Under the pieces are notes generated by a model that did no database searches, was not told the DNA's origin, and worked only from the letters and a program-made list of their open reading frames with translations. 64,000 bases of DNA from Bacteroidota bacterium. GTDB taxonomy: Bacteria > Bacteroidota > Bacteroidia > Chitinophagales > Chitinophagaceae. Positions 46,526 to 55,365 of the stretch are shown piece by piece (position 1 is the stretch's first letter; the number at the start of each line of letters is the position of its first letter). Made by a program: the position numbers and the translations under genes. The DNA is taken from the NCBI GenBank assembly GCA_016715505.1, contig JADJZY010000002.1, positions 1-64,000 of the forward strand. Direction: 5' to 3'.

Positions 46526-48138
46526 ATGTCTGAAGTAACACATCGTGTGATACAATCACCAACCGGAAACAAATTGCATTGTAAGAATTGGGTCAGTGAG
46601 GCTGCCTATCGGATGATACAGAATAATCTAGATCCGGAAGTCGCTGAGCGGCCGGATGAATTAATTGTTTACGGTGGTTTGGGTAAGGCGGCCCGAAATT
46701 GGGAGAGTTTTGAAAAAATTTTAGAACTCCTCCGTAATCTAGAAGAGGATGAAACCTTGCTTGTACAAAGTGGGAAACCGGTAGGGGTTTTACGCAGCCA
46801 TAAAGATGCACCGCGTGTCATTATTGCCAATAGTAATTTGGTGGGCCATTGGGCAAATTGGACACATTTTCGGGAACTGGAAGCGAAGGGTTTGATGATG
46901 TATGGACAAATGACCGCTGGTTCCTGGATATATATCGGCTCTCAGGGCATTGTACAAGGTACCTATGAAACCTATCTGAGTTTGGCTGAAAAACATTTTC
47001 AAGGAAGTTTAAAAGGCACCTTAAATGTAACCGCCGGTTTGGGTGGTATGGGTGGTGCTCAACCACTGGCAATCACCATGAATGAGGGCGTTTGTTTGGC
47101 AGCCGATGTGGAAGCCTGGCGAATTCAGAAAAGAATTGATACCCGTTATATCGATTTAATGTATGAAGATATTGACGAGGCCATTGATGAAGCCTTAAAA
47201 GCCAAGGCCGAAGGGAAGGCGATTTCAATTGGAGTGGTTTCCAATGCAGTGGATTTATTACAACGATTGCTGGATCGTGAAATTACCCCGGATACCCTGA
47301 CGGATCAAACATCAGCTCATGATGAGTTGGTGGGATATTTTCCAGAGGGCATGAGTGTGGAAGAGGCAGCTATCATGCGCGAAAAAGATCCTGACACGTA
47401 TTGTAAACTCAGCTTGGATACCATGGCCAAACATGTGCGATTAATGTTGGCTTTGCAGCAACGTGGAGCCATTACATTTGATTATGGGAATAATTTGCGC
47501 GGACAAGCAAAAGACAAACGAGGTGTAGAGAATGCCTTTGATTTTCCGGTTTTGTACCCGCCTATATTCGTCCGCTTTTTGCGAAGGGAAAGCTATTTAT
47601 AAAACAGATGAAGCCCTGAAAAAATTGTTTCCTGAAAACAAGGGATTGATTCGTTGGTTGAATATGGCCAAAGAAAAAATTGCGTTTCAAGGTTTGCCTG
47701 CACGCATTTGTTGGTTGGGCATGGGAGAGCGCGAAAAAGCAGGTTTGATGTTTAATGAAATGGTTCGTTCGGGTGAATTAAAAGCACCAATCGTTATCGG
47801 CCGCGATCATTTAGATTGTGGTAGTGTGGCCTCACCAAATCGTGAAACGGAAGCCATGAAAGATGGCAGTGATGCAGTTGCAGATTGGCCTATTTTAAAT
47901 GCGCTGATTAATACTGCCGGTGGTGCCAGTTGGGTATCTTTTTCATCATGGCGGTGGTGTAGGCATGGGTTATAGTTTGCATGCCGGTATGGTGATTGTG
48001 GCAGATGGTACTGCTGATGCCGAAGCCCGATTGAGAAGAGTTTTGCACAATGATCCTGCTATGGGCGTTTTACGACATACCGATGCCGGATACGACGAGG
48101 CAATTGAACATGGGAAGAAGTTTGGGCTGGATTTATAA
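46526..48138 (+). CDS. hutU: Urocanate hydratase (frameshifts and short internal deletion)
   Basis: It converts urocanate to imidazolonepropionate in histidine degradation. Family blocks are clear: LVQSGKPVGVLRSHKDAPRVIIANSNLVGHWANW, YGQMTAGSWIYIGSQGIVQGTYET, LNVTAGLGGMGGAQP (NAD binding), AISIGVVSNAVDLL, VTDQTSAHD-type, TFDYGNNLRGQAK, GLPARICWLGMG and GRDHLDCGSVASPNRETEAM. Breaks: near 47548 (FPGFVPAYIRPLFCEGK is spread over two frames) and one extra T near 47941 (WVS-HHGGGVGMG). Between CEGK and IYKTDEA the conserved GPFRW-ALSG segment (~12 residues) is missing. No other hut gene is in the window. Confidence 0.93.
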
Positions 48139-48154
48139 AAAATACTTGGACGGC

Positions 48155-49363
48155 TTAAAGTCCTGCGTAGTCTTTGAGGTATTGATAAAAGGGCCCCAAG
48201 GTTCCGTTGACGGTAATTGTGGCTCTTTCGAGGACAGCGGTATTTTCACCTGATATTAAATCCGGTAGAATATAGGTTTGTAGAAATCCACCAAAATACT
48301 TCGAAGCATCTCTGGGCAGTTCGTTCGGTAAATTATCTACTGCCATGATATCGAGGCTTTCGTTGCCGGGTAAAAATGCATCGCATCGACTTAAACTTTT
48401 TCGGTTGAAACCATAAACCGGATCGGCAATGGTAGAAGACCCAACATTACAAGGTACAGATCCATCTTCATCGCAAGTGATATCGGCAATAACCGGTAAT
48501 TTAAAGTTCGTAGCTTGGATATCTTTTAATTCAAATAAACGAGGAATTTGTTTATCCCAATAGATGCCATTCATGAGGATGTCAGCCACTTTTGCATACT
48601 GTAAAAACAAACAACAATATTCTTGCGGATGCGCATGGAAATCATCACGGTCATAAGAGCTATCATCCATGCGACCATATAAATCTTTGCCTTTTAAATG
48701 GGTGAATACCGGATAGTCGTAGTGTTTTTGTAAAAAATCTTCAGGGCTGACTTCTGTGATATCGAGGTATTGCAAGATATCCAAAACACCGGTGGAAACC
48801 CGTCCGGAACCTGTAACAACAATTTTGATATTGGGCAGAAAAAAGTTCTCATAACTTTCTTTCAACTCGAGGAAATTTTTTAACGTATGCACAGGGGGTA
48901 AATGATATAATCCAAACTTCTTACCATAAGTTAATAAACCATTGTGTGCACCCACTACTCCAGCCCAATATCCAAACCCAACAATACGATGACCATCATC
49001 ATGGGTCAGGCATTCGTAATCGATGAGTCGGATTTTCCGATCAATCAGGGCACGCATGAGTTCTTTGTTATGAGCCTGGGCTTTTTTGGTATGGGAGAAG
49101 AAAAGGTAGGTTTTGCCCGGAATGAGGCTTTCACTCTTCGCTTCTTTAACCCCAAAAAGAATATCACAATCCTGTAAATCTTCCTGCAGGGTGATACCTT
49201 GATTCTGATACTCTTCGTTGCTGAAACAGCGATTGGGTGAAGGTTGGACAAAAAATTGAAGTCCCGGATTTTTATCCTGAATTTCTTTACATTGTTTGGG
49301 TGAAAATGGCACCCTGTTATCTTGCGGAATTTTACCCTCTCTTACAATCCCAATTCGTATCAT
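48155..49363 (-). CDS. NAD(P)-dependent dehydrogenase of the AlaDH/PNT family (saccharopine dehydrogenase-like)
   Basis: 402 residues, intact. The N-terminal catalytic domain (RIGIVREGKIPQDNRVPFSPKQCKEI) and the Rossmann segment IKIVVTGSGRVSTGVLDIL (~180) belong to the alanine dehydrogenase/transhydrogenase alpha family. ADITCDEDGSVPCNVGSSTIADPVYGFN is closer to the lysine-forming saccharopine dehydrogenases than to alanine dehydrogenase. The substrate is not certain. It converges with hutU, with 16 bp between the stops, and diverges from hscB. Confidence 0.75.
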   Translation of the reverse strand: MIRIGIVREGKIPQDNRVPFSPKQCKEIQDKNPGLQFFVQPSPNRCFSNEEYQNQGITLQEDLQDCDILFGVKEAKSESLIPGKTYLFFSHTKKAQAHNKELMRALIDRKIRLIDYECLTHDDGHRIVGFGYWAGVVGAHNGLLTYGKKFGLYHLPPVHTLKNFLELKESYENFFLPNIKIVVTGSGRVSTGVLDILQYLDITEVSPEDFLQKHYDYPVFTHLKGKDLYGRMDDSSYDRDDFHAHPQEYCCLFLQYAKVADILMNGIYWDKQIPRLFELKDIQATNFKLPVIADITCDEDGSVPCNVGSSTIADPVYGFNRKSLSRCDAFLPGNESLDIMAVDNLPNELPRDASKYFGGFLQTYILPDLISGENTAVLERATITVNGTLGPFYQYLKDYAGL

Positions 49364-49389
49364 TGCATCAAATTAAGGGGTAAAGATAA

Positions 49390-49914
49390 ATGGATTATTT
49401 CGAACTCTATGGAATCGTACCGAGTATGCAAATAGATCGGGAGCAGATTCAAAAAAAATATTATCAACTGAGTCGGCAATTTCATCCGGATCATTTTGGG
49501 CTGGCTGAGGAAGCGGCGCGGGAAGAAGCTTTGCAAATGAGCAGTCTCATCAATGAAGGCCGTCAGGTACTACAAACACCCATGCTGCGGCTTGCTTATT
49601 TATTGCGTCAACTGGGTATTATAGAGGAGGATGAAAAGTATACCCTTGCACCTGACTTTTTGATGGATATGATGGAATTCAATGAACAATTAATGTTCTT
49701 AGAAACGGAGGGCGATCAAACTCAATATCAGGTATTATTGAATCAATTGAATGAAACAGAAGAGAACCTTCGTATGCCTATTCAACCTTATCTGGATCTA
49801 CCCCAATGGAATTTGGATGTATTGAACCCGGCTTTGCTCAAAGATTATTATTACAAAATGAAATATCTGGAGCGTATCAAGGACAACCTGAAGGCTTTTA
49901 CTCAGCTGGATTGA
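49390..49914 (+). CDS. hscB: Fe-S cluster assembly co-chaperone HscB
   Basis: 174 residues. The J-domain has the HPD motif in SRQFHPDHFGLA (~37-39), and the C-terminal HscB oligomerisation domain binds IscU. It stimulates the HscA/DnaK-type ATPase in delivery of clusters from IscU. Here it heads a forward gene cluster and is not among isc genes. Confidence 0.93.
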   Translation: MDYFELYGIVPSMQIDREQIQKKYYQLSRQFHPDHFGLAEEAAREEALQMSSLINEGRQVLQTPMLRLAYLLRQLGIIEEDEKYTLAPDFLMDMMEFNEQLMFLETEGDQTQYQVLLNQLNETEENLRMPIQPYLDLPQWNLDVLNPALLKDYYYKMKYLERIKDNLKAFTQLD

Positions 49915-49920
49915 TTGTAC

Positions 49921-49928
49921 TATATTTG
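49921..49928 (+). promoter_or_regulatory. acpS promoter -7 element
   Basis: TATATTTG matches TAnnTTTG exactly and lies 10 nt before the acpS ATG, within the 23-bp gap after hscB. It suggests an internal promoter for the acpS-paaK-like run. Confidence 0.5.
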
Positions 49929-49937
49929 AATTGAAAA

Positions 49938-50326
49938 ATGAATACCGTGATTGCAGGCATCGGAACGGATATTGTAGAAGTGGACAGAGTAGCTTCTAAA
50001 CTTCAAAAGGGGGATGATTTTCTGAAACATGTTTTTCGGAAGAAGAAATCGCTTATTGCTCCCGGCAAAAAGTTCCTGCAATTCATTATGCGGCGCGTTG
50101 GGCGGTAAAAGAAGCTTATTTGAAGGCAGCAGGAGTGGATTTTATCGGCAATCATAAACTGAGCTGTATTGGTACTAAAAATGAAGTGAATGGAAAACCT
50201 TTTATTGTATTGAGTGGTCGCGAAGCAGACTTATTTGAGCAACGTCAATATAAACATATACATGTGAGTATTTCACACACAACCCAATATGCAGTGGCAT
50301 ATGTTGTGATTGAATCTGAAAGATAA
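49938..50326 (+). CDS. acpS: Holo-[acyl-carrier-protein] synthase (frameshifted)
   Basis: It transfers 4'-phosphopantetheine from CoA to apo-ACP. The start MNTVIAGIGTDIVEVDRVASKL has the metal-binding GTDIVEVDR motif. One T is missing in CATGTTTTTCGG (about 50028-50033); restoring it gives FSEEEIAYCSRQKVPAIHYAARWAVKEAYLKA, with the second motif WAVKEAYLKA, and 129 residues. The end HVSISHTTQYAVAYVVIE is normal. The stop shares an A with the next ATG. Its substrate AcpP is encoded at 21.5 kb. Confidence 0.93.
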
Positions 50327-51636
50327 TGGAGCTGAATCCGAAAATAGAATATGCCAGGCCTGAAGAACAGGAAAGGACTCAGGTGGAAGGGGTCAGGAAA
50401 ACCCTGGATTATTTGTTGACCCATTCGCCTTATTATCAAAAAAAACTGAAAGAGGCCGGATTGAATGGCGGGAATATTCAGCGTTTGAGCGATTTAAATG
50501 CTTATCCGCTCACAGAAAAGGAAGATATACAATTATACAATCCGGATTTCTTTTGCGTACCGATTGAAGACATTGCAGAATATACCGCCAGTAGTGGAAC
50601 CTTGGGAAAACCGGTTACCGTGGCCCTGAGTAAAAAGGATATTGAACGATTGGCCTGGAATGAAGCCCTTTCTTTCGCCTATATGGATGTTCAACAGGAT
50701 GATGTGATTCAACTCATGCTCACCCTCGATCGACAGTTTATGGCAGGGATGGCCTATTATCAGGGGGCCATGATGTGCGGCGCTACCACAATACGCACAG
50801 GGCCGTCACTACCATCGATGCAGCTTGAAATTTCGGAACGATTAGGCTCCACCATTTGGGTAGCTGTTCCTTCATTTGTGATGAAGATTAAAGAATATGC
50901 CCTTGAAAAAGGAATCGATTTGAATCAATTGGCTGTGCGTAAAATTTTGTGTATTGGTGAACCCATTCGTGACGATCAACAAATGCTGAATAGTTTAGGA
51001 CAGGCCATTGTTTCTGACTGGAATATTCAGTTATTCGGAACATATGCCTCCACCGAAATGCAGACCGCATTTACGGAGTGTTCAAAAGGCCAAGGCATGC
51101 ATCATCATCCTGATTTGCTGCTTGTTGAAATCATTGATGAACAGGGGCAGCAGGTATCTAATGGCGAATATGGTGAAGTGTGCATTTCACACATTGGTGT
51201 TGAGGCTATGCCACTTTTCCGATACCGCACCGGAGATATTTGTAAGCTGGATTCAGCTCCTTGCACTTGTGGTCGAACAAGTTATCGTTTAAGTCCTGTG
51301 AAGGGGCGAAAAAAACAAATGATCAAATACAAAGGAACGACCTTGTATCCGCCTGCAGTTTTTGAGATTTTGAATCAATCGAATGTGATTAAGGACTATG
51401 TGGTGGAAGTGAAAGACAATGCTTATGGAATGGATGAAATGGTGATTCATTTAAATACCCATTTGCCCGTTGATGAATGCGAAAAAACTTTGGTGGCCTT
51501 TTTGCAGTCACGATTAAGAGTAATTCCTGAATTGCATTATATTTCCAGTGCAGAAATGCAGCAATTGCAGTTTCCGCCAGGCGCACGTAAAGTAGTCCGC
51601 TTTATTGATCATCGAAAAAGCCAACATCATGCTTAA
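50326..51636 (+). CDS. Phenylacetate-CoA-ligase-like AMP-forming enzyme (PaaK family)
   Basis: 436 residues, intact. Adenylate-forming signature YTASSGTLGKPVTVALSKKD (P-loop-like, ~85-105), then VAVPSFVMKIKEYA, LFGTYASTEMQTAF, PLFRYRTGDICKLD and the AMP-binding C-terminal domain with GRKKQMIKYKGTTLYP. It activates a carboxylate as acyl-AMP and transfers it to CoA; the substrate need not be phenylacetate, as no paa genes are near. It overlaps acpS by one base and the S4 gene by 8 bases. Confidence 0.85.
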   Translation: MELNPKIEYARPEEQERTQVEGVRKTLDYLLTHSPYYQKKLKEAGLNGGNIQRLSDLNAYPLTEKEDIQLYNPDFFCVPIEDIAEYTASSGTLGKPVTVALSKKDIERLAWNEALSFAYMDVQQDDVIQLMLTLDRQFMAGMAYYQGAMMCGATTIRTGPSLPSMQLEISERLGSTIWVAVPSFVMKIKEYALEKGIDLNQLAVRKILCIGEPIRDDQQMLNSLGQAIVSDWNIQLFGTYASTEMQTAFTECSKGQGMHHHPDLLLVEIIDEQGQQVSNGEYGEVCISHIGVEAMPLFRYRTGDICKLDSAPCTCGRTSYRLSPVKGRKKQMIKYKGTTLYPPAVFEILNQSNVIKDYVVEVKDNAYGMDEMVIHLNTHLPVDECEKTLVAFLQSRLRVIPELHYISSAEMQQLQFPPGARKVVRFIDHRKSQHHA

Positions 51637-52012
51637 GGTTCGGATAGATAAGTATTTATGGTCGATTCGGCAATTTAAAACCCGCACTCTGGCTGCAGCC
51701 GCTTGCGACAGCGGTCAGGTAAAACTGAAAGGGGAAAAGGTGAAGGCATCCAAACCTGTTTTGCTCAACGAAACGTATGAAATAAAAACGGAAGCCGGAA
51801 AAAGAATGATACAAGTAATTGGAATTATTGAAAGTAGAGTAGCCTATTCCGAAGCCATCAAACATTATATTGATTTGACTCCCGAAGAGGAGAAGGAAAA
51901 CAATGAACGATTGGCAGCCAGTTTTTATACCGGCAAAAGATTGAGTAAAGTGGGAAGGCCCACCAAGCAACAACGACGTAATTTGGATGATTTTATGAAT
52001 ACGGATTTTTAA
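51629..52012 (+). CDS. S4-domain RNA-binding protein, Hsp15-like
   Basis: 127 residues from the ATG at 51629 (MLKVRIDKYLWSIRQFKTRTLAAAACDSGQVKLKGEKVKASKPV), chosen because the S4 domain starts there and the overlap with the previous stop is short. The C-terminus is basic (GKRLSKVGRPTKQQRRNLDDF), as in Hsp15, which rescues stalled 50S-nascent-chain complexes. Function inferred from family. Confidence 0.88.
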   Translation: MLKVRIDKYLWSIRQFKTRTLAAAACDSGQVKLKGEKVKASKPVLLNETYEIKTEAGKRMIQVIGIIESRVAYSEAIKHYIDLTPEEEKENNERLAASFYTGKRLSKVGRPTKQQRRNLDDFMNTDF

Positions 52013-52028
52013 TTTTTATATACAACGA

Positions 52029-52682
52029 ATGACCAAGTTTATTCCCATTTTTCCGCTCAACATCGTGGTATTCCCCAACGAAAAATTGAACCTGCATATT
52101 TTTGAACCGCGTTACAAACAACTGATACAGGAATGTTTTCAGGAGAAAAAACATTTTGGCATTCCGGCTGTGCTAAAAAATGGTATGGCTGAAATGGGGA
52201 CGACAGTGGAAATTATTCAAATTGATAAAGAGCACGAAAATGGGGATATGGATATTCGAACCAGAGGGGTGGAAGTGTTCAAGATACTTGAAGTCATTAA
52301 ACAAATTCCTGAAAAAATGTATGGTGGTGCCATCGTCAACTACCCCGATAATCAGGTTCAGGGACTTCAACATAAGATGCAGGCGATCATGAATGAAGTG
52401 AGGTATTTTCATCAATTGCTGGAAGTATCCAAATCGTACCCCACGGATATCGGAACAATCAGTACCTACGATATTGCACATCATGTGGGAATGAGTCTGG
52501 ATCAGGAATATGAATTTTTGAATTTGCTGCGCGAGGATCAGCGTCAGGAGTATATTCAACGCCATTTAAAAACGATTATCCCAACCATTGTTGAGTTACA
52601 AAAACTCAAGGAGAGAATACAATTAAACGGACATTTCCGGAAATTATCTGTTGATGATACGGACGCGAAAATGGAGGATTAA
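52029..52682 (+). CDS. LON substrate-binding (N-terminal) domain protein
   Basis: 217 residues. FIPIFPLNIVVFPNEKLNLHIFEPRYKQLIQECFQEKKHFGI is the PUA-like LON N-domain. There is no AAA or protease domain, so this is the stand-alone form. The C-terminal half is helical (VRYFHQLLEVSKSYP ... IAHHVGMSLDQEYEFLNLLREDQRQEYIQRHL). Role unknown; possibly substrate recognition. Confidence 0.88.
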   Translation: MTKFIPIFPLNIVVFPNEKLNLHIFEPRYKQLIQECFQEKKHFGIPAVLKNGMAEMGTTVEIIQIDKEHENGDMDIRTRGVEVFKILEVIKQIPEKMYGGAIVNYPDNQVQGLQHKMQAIMNEVRYFHQLLEVSKSYPTDIGTISTYDIAHHVGMSLDQEYEFLNLLREDQRQEYIQRHLKTIIPTIVELQKLKERIQLNGHFRKLSVDDTDAKMED

Positions 52683-52788
52683 TCTCATTTCTTGAATTTC
52701 GAAAAAATAATAATCCCGATATTCAGAAATATCAAAATATACTTCTTTAATTTGCGACGAACTCGCGAGGGGGACCTGAAGAAACTAT

Positions 52789-53523
52789 ATGTTGCCTGTA
52801 TCACTTTGTTTGGATTTTGGAAATACCCATTGGAAAGGAGCACTTTTTCAGGGTGATCGGATGGCTGAAAAGTTCATGCTGCAACAGTCGAATATTCATG
52901 AAGAAATCACCCGGATTTTGAATTTATATTCGCCCACGAAAGTCATATTGGCCTCCGTGGTGAATCATGAAAAGAGTATCGAAGACCTGATCGCGAAACA
53001 AGCCACTTTATACGTTTTAAATTCCAACGACTTCCGTTTACCATTCCTGAATGCCTATGGTTCCCCTGAAACCCTGGGACACGATCGTTTGGCTTTGGTA
53101 GCAGCCTTAAGTAAGTTTTATCCGGGTGAAGATAGTTTGGTGATTTCCGTTGGTTCATGTGTAACCTATAATTTTTTGGCCAAGAATAATGCCTTCCGCG
53201 GAGGTGCTATCTCGCCGGGGCTGGAAATGCGCCTGCGTTCCTTGAATGAGTTTACCGATAAACTTCCCCTCATTTCCAGAGAAGGGCATGTGAGCCTGCT
53301 GGGATATGATACCGAAACATCGCTCAGAAGTGGTGTTGTGATGGGTATTGCATCAGAAATTGATGGAATGATAGAACGTTACGAATCGCAGTATGGTAGA
53401 ATTAACGCAGTTTTAACTGGTGGTGATGGGGCATTCTTTGAATCCCGTTTGAAAAGCAAGATATTTGCTGACTCAAACTTTTTGTTCAAAGGATTATATG
53501 CAATACTGGAATTTCAAAAATAA
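52789..53523 (+). CDS. coaX: Type III pantothenate kinase
   Basis: 244 residues. ASKHA fold: phosphate loop LCLDFGNTHWKGALF, GHDRLALVAALSKFYPG, SVGSCVTYNFL and FRGGAISPGLEMRLRSLNEFTDKLP are the CoaX motifs. It phosphorylates pantothenate in CoA synthesis, which supplies the donor for AcpS in the same cluster. It overlaps the next gene by 26 nt. Confidence 0.94.
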   Translation: MLPVSLCLDFGNTHWKGALFQGDRMAEKFMLQQSNIHEEITRILNLYSPTKVILASVVNHEKSIEDLIAKQATLYVLNSNDFRLPFLNAYGSPETLGHDRLALVAALSKFYPGEDSLVISVGSCVTYNFLAKNNAFRGGAISPGLEMRLRSLNEFTDKLPLISREGHVSLLGYDTETSLRSGVVMGIASEIDGMIERYESQYGRINAVLTGGDGAFFESRLKSKIFADSNFLFKGLYAILEFQK

Positions 53524-54767
53524 TTTACTCACTTTCATTTTTTCGTTTCCGGTTCTTGCGTCATTCGCTCAGGAAAACTCTCCTTATTCAAGATATGGAG
53601 TAGGAAACATCAAACAAACTGAAAATATTTCCAATCGAGGTATGGGCGGTGTAGCGGTAGCGGATGACAATCCACTTCAGGCAAATCCAATCAATCCCGC
53701 CACGTATACCGGTATCCGTATGACCAGCTTGCAAATTGGGCTTGAGGGAAGCCGTTTCACGATTCGGAATAACAACGGCACGCATCGCACCGGTTCAAGT
53801 ACTTTGTCGTATATCAATATTGGTTTTCCGGTTGCTAAGAATGCCGGAATCAGTTTTGGACTATTGCCACAAACCCGTTCTGCTTACAATATGCAGAAAT
53901 ACAACTCATTGCCTGGAATTGATGACAATGCATTGAGCACCTATTTTGGTGGTGGGGGATTACAAAAAGTATATATTGGTGGAGCTTACAAGTATCAACA
54001 GCTCTCCATAGGATTGAATACCGGGTATAATTTTGGGTCCATTCAAAATTCAACAACTACAGAATTTACCGATAGTTTGGATATTAATTCAAGTAACTTC
54101 TCAGCACGCACCGTCATGGGTGGTTTTTCTGGCAGTTAGGGCTGTTGTATACCCATAAAATTGATGAGGACATGAGTTTGAAGGGTGGGGTGAGTTATAC
54201 CGGGGCTCAAAGTTTAAGAGCAAAAAAGAAATGCGCTGGGAGTCTTATCGTTATGACATCACGGATCCGTACTTTCAGGTGGATAGTGTGGTTGATGCCA
54301 AAGGGAAAATACAAATACCCGGGCAAGCTGCATTGGGTTTGATGCTCTCGCAAGGTGATTACTGGCAGGTAGGTGCTGACCTCAGCATGTCTGATTGGTC
54401 AAACTTCCGCAGTTATGAACAAGCGGATTCTTTTGGCAAACAATTTATGTTTAAGTTCGGTGGAGCCATTACGCCCGATATCAATTCCGTGAATAATTAC
54501 TGGAAACGCATGACCTTTCGGGCAGGTGTATATACCGGACAGGATTTGGTTCGATTAAACGGAACTTCATTATCTCGTAGCGGAATTACGGTAGGTTTGG
54601 GTTATCCCATCCGAAGAACCAATAATAGCATCGGGCAGTTAAATGCCGTTTTGGAATTCGGGAAAAGGGGTACCCTCAATAATGGCCTGGTGCGTGAAGG
54701 TTATACCCGCTTTGCCATTGGATTTACCGTTAACGACAAGTGGTTTATCAAACGTAAGTATGATTAG
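53498..54767 (+). CDS. Outer-membrane protein, FadL/OmpP1-like (frameshifted)
   Basis: The start MQYWNFKNNLLTFIFSFPVLASFAQ (signal peptide) is followed by NSPYSRYGVGNIKQTENISNRGMGGVAVADDNPLQANPINPATYTG. This N-terminal hatch-like segment is found in Bacteroidota outer-membrane transport proteins of the FadL-like group. A barrel follows. Breaks near 54135 (one base missing in TCTGGCAGTTAGGG, should read SGQLGLLYTHK) and near 54222 split it; corrected length is about 423 residues. It lies between coaX and lptC in an order I recall from other Bacteroidota genomes. Substrate unknown. Confidence 0.75.
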
Positions 54768-55323
54768 CAGATCCACTGCGGGTTGTTTGGCTCTCTTTCT
54801 CATCAACTTGTCCGCCTGTCAGACTGATTTGAAAAAAGTGAATCAGGCGCTGGATCGAAGTATATTGAATAGTGAGAAGGCAGAAGGGGTAACAATTTAT
54901 TACAGTAAGGAAGGGCATACCAAGGCGGAGTTACTTACACCGGTATTTAAACATATGCAACGCTCCGACCCACCTTATATTGAAATGCCTTCGGGTTTAA
55001 AGGTGACCTTTTTTGATGACTCATTGAATACCACGAGTGTACTCACAGCCAAATACGGCAAACTATTCGAATCCAATAATAATGTGTTGGTCCGTGATAG
55101 TGTCATTGTCAAAAATGATCGACAAGAAATGTTGCAAACCGAAGAGTTGGTCTGGAATGAGAAGTTGCAAAAATTTTATACCGATCAGTTTGTCAAGATT
55201 TCAACGCCCACACAAATCATTTACGGAGATGGTCTGGAATCCAATCAACAATTTACTGAATATAAAATCACCAATGTAACCGGGGTGATTGGGGTGAATC
55301 AACAAGCGATTCCCAGGCAATAA
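54760..55323 (+). CDS. lptC: LPS export protein LptC-like lipoprotein
   Basis: 187 residues from the ATG at 54760, overlapping the upstream stop by 8 nt. The lipobox is INLSAC. The body is a string of beta strands (AEGVTIYYSKEGHTKAELLTPVF, GLKVTFFDDSLNTTSVLTAKYGKLFESNNNVLVRDSVIVKN, LQTEELVWNEKLQKFYTDQFVKISTPTQIIYGDGLES), matching the LptC/OstA beta-jellyroll. It hands LPS from the inner-membrane LptBFG complex to LptA. It is lipid-anchored here in place of the usual N-terminal membrane helix. Confidence 0.85.
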   Translation: MISRSTAGCLALFLINLSACQTDLKKVNQALDRSILNSEKAEGVTIYYSKEGHTKAELLTPVFKHMQRSDPPYIEMPSGLKVTFFDDSLNTTSVLTAKYGKLFESNNNVLVRDSVIVKNDRQEMLQTEELVWNEKLQKFYTDQFVKISTPTQIIYGDGLESNQQFTEYKITNVTGVIGVNQQAIPRQ

Positions 55324-55348
55324 AAAAAGCTGCCCGTTTGGACAGCTT
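55321..55348 (-). terminator. Intrinsic terminator of the alpha-oxoamine synthase gene
   Basis: On the minus strand a stem AAGCTGTCC / GGGCAGCTT (55327-55348, one mismatch, 4-nt loop) is followed by a run of T (A on plus, 55322-55328). It lies between the convergent lptC and synthase genes. Confidence 0.8.
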
Positions 55349-55365
55349 CCTGTTGATTTATTTCA

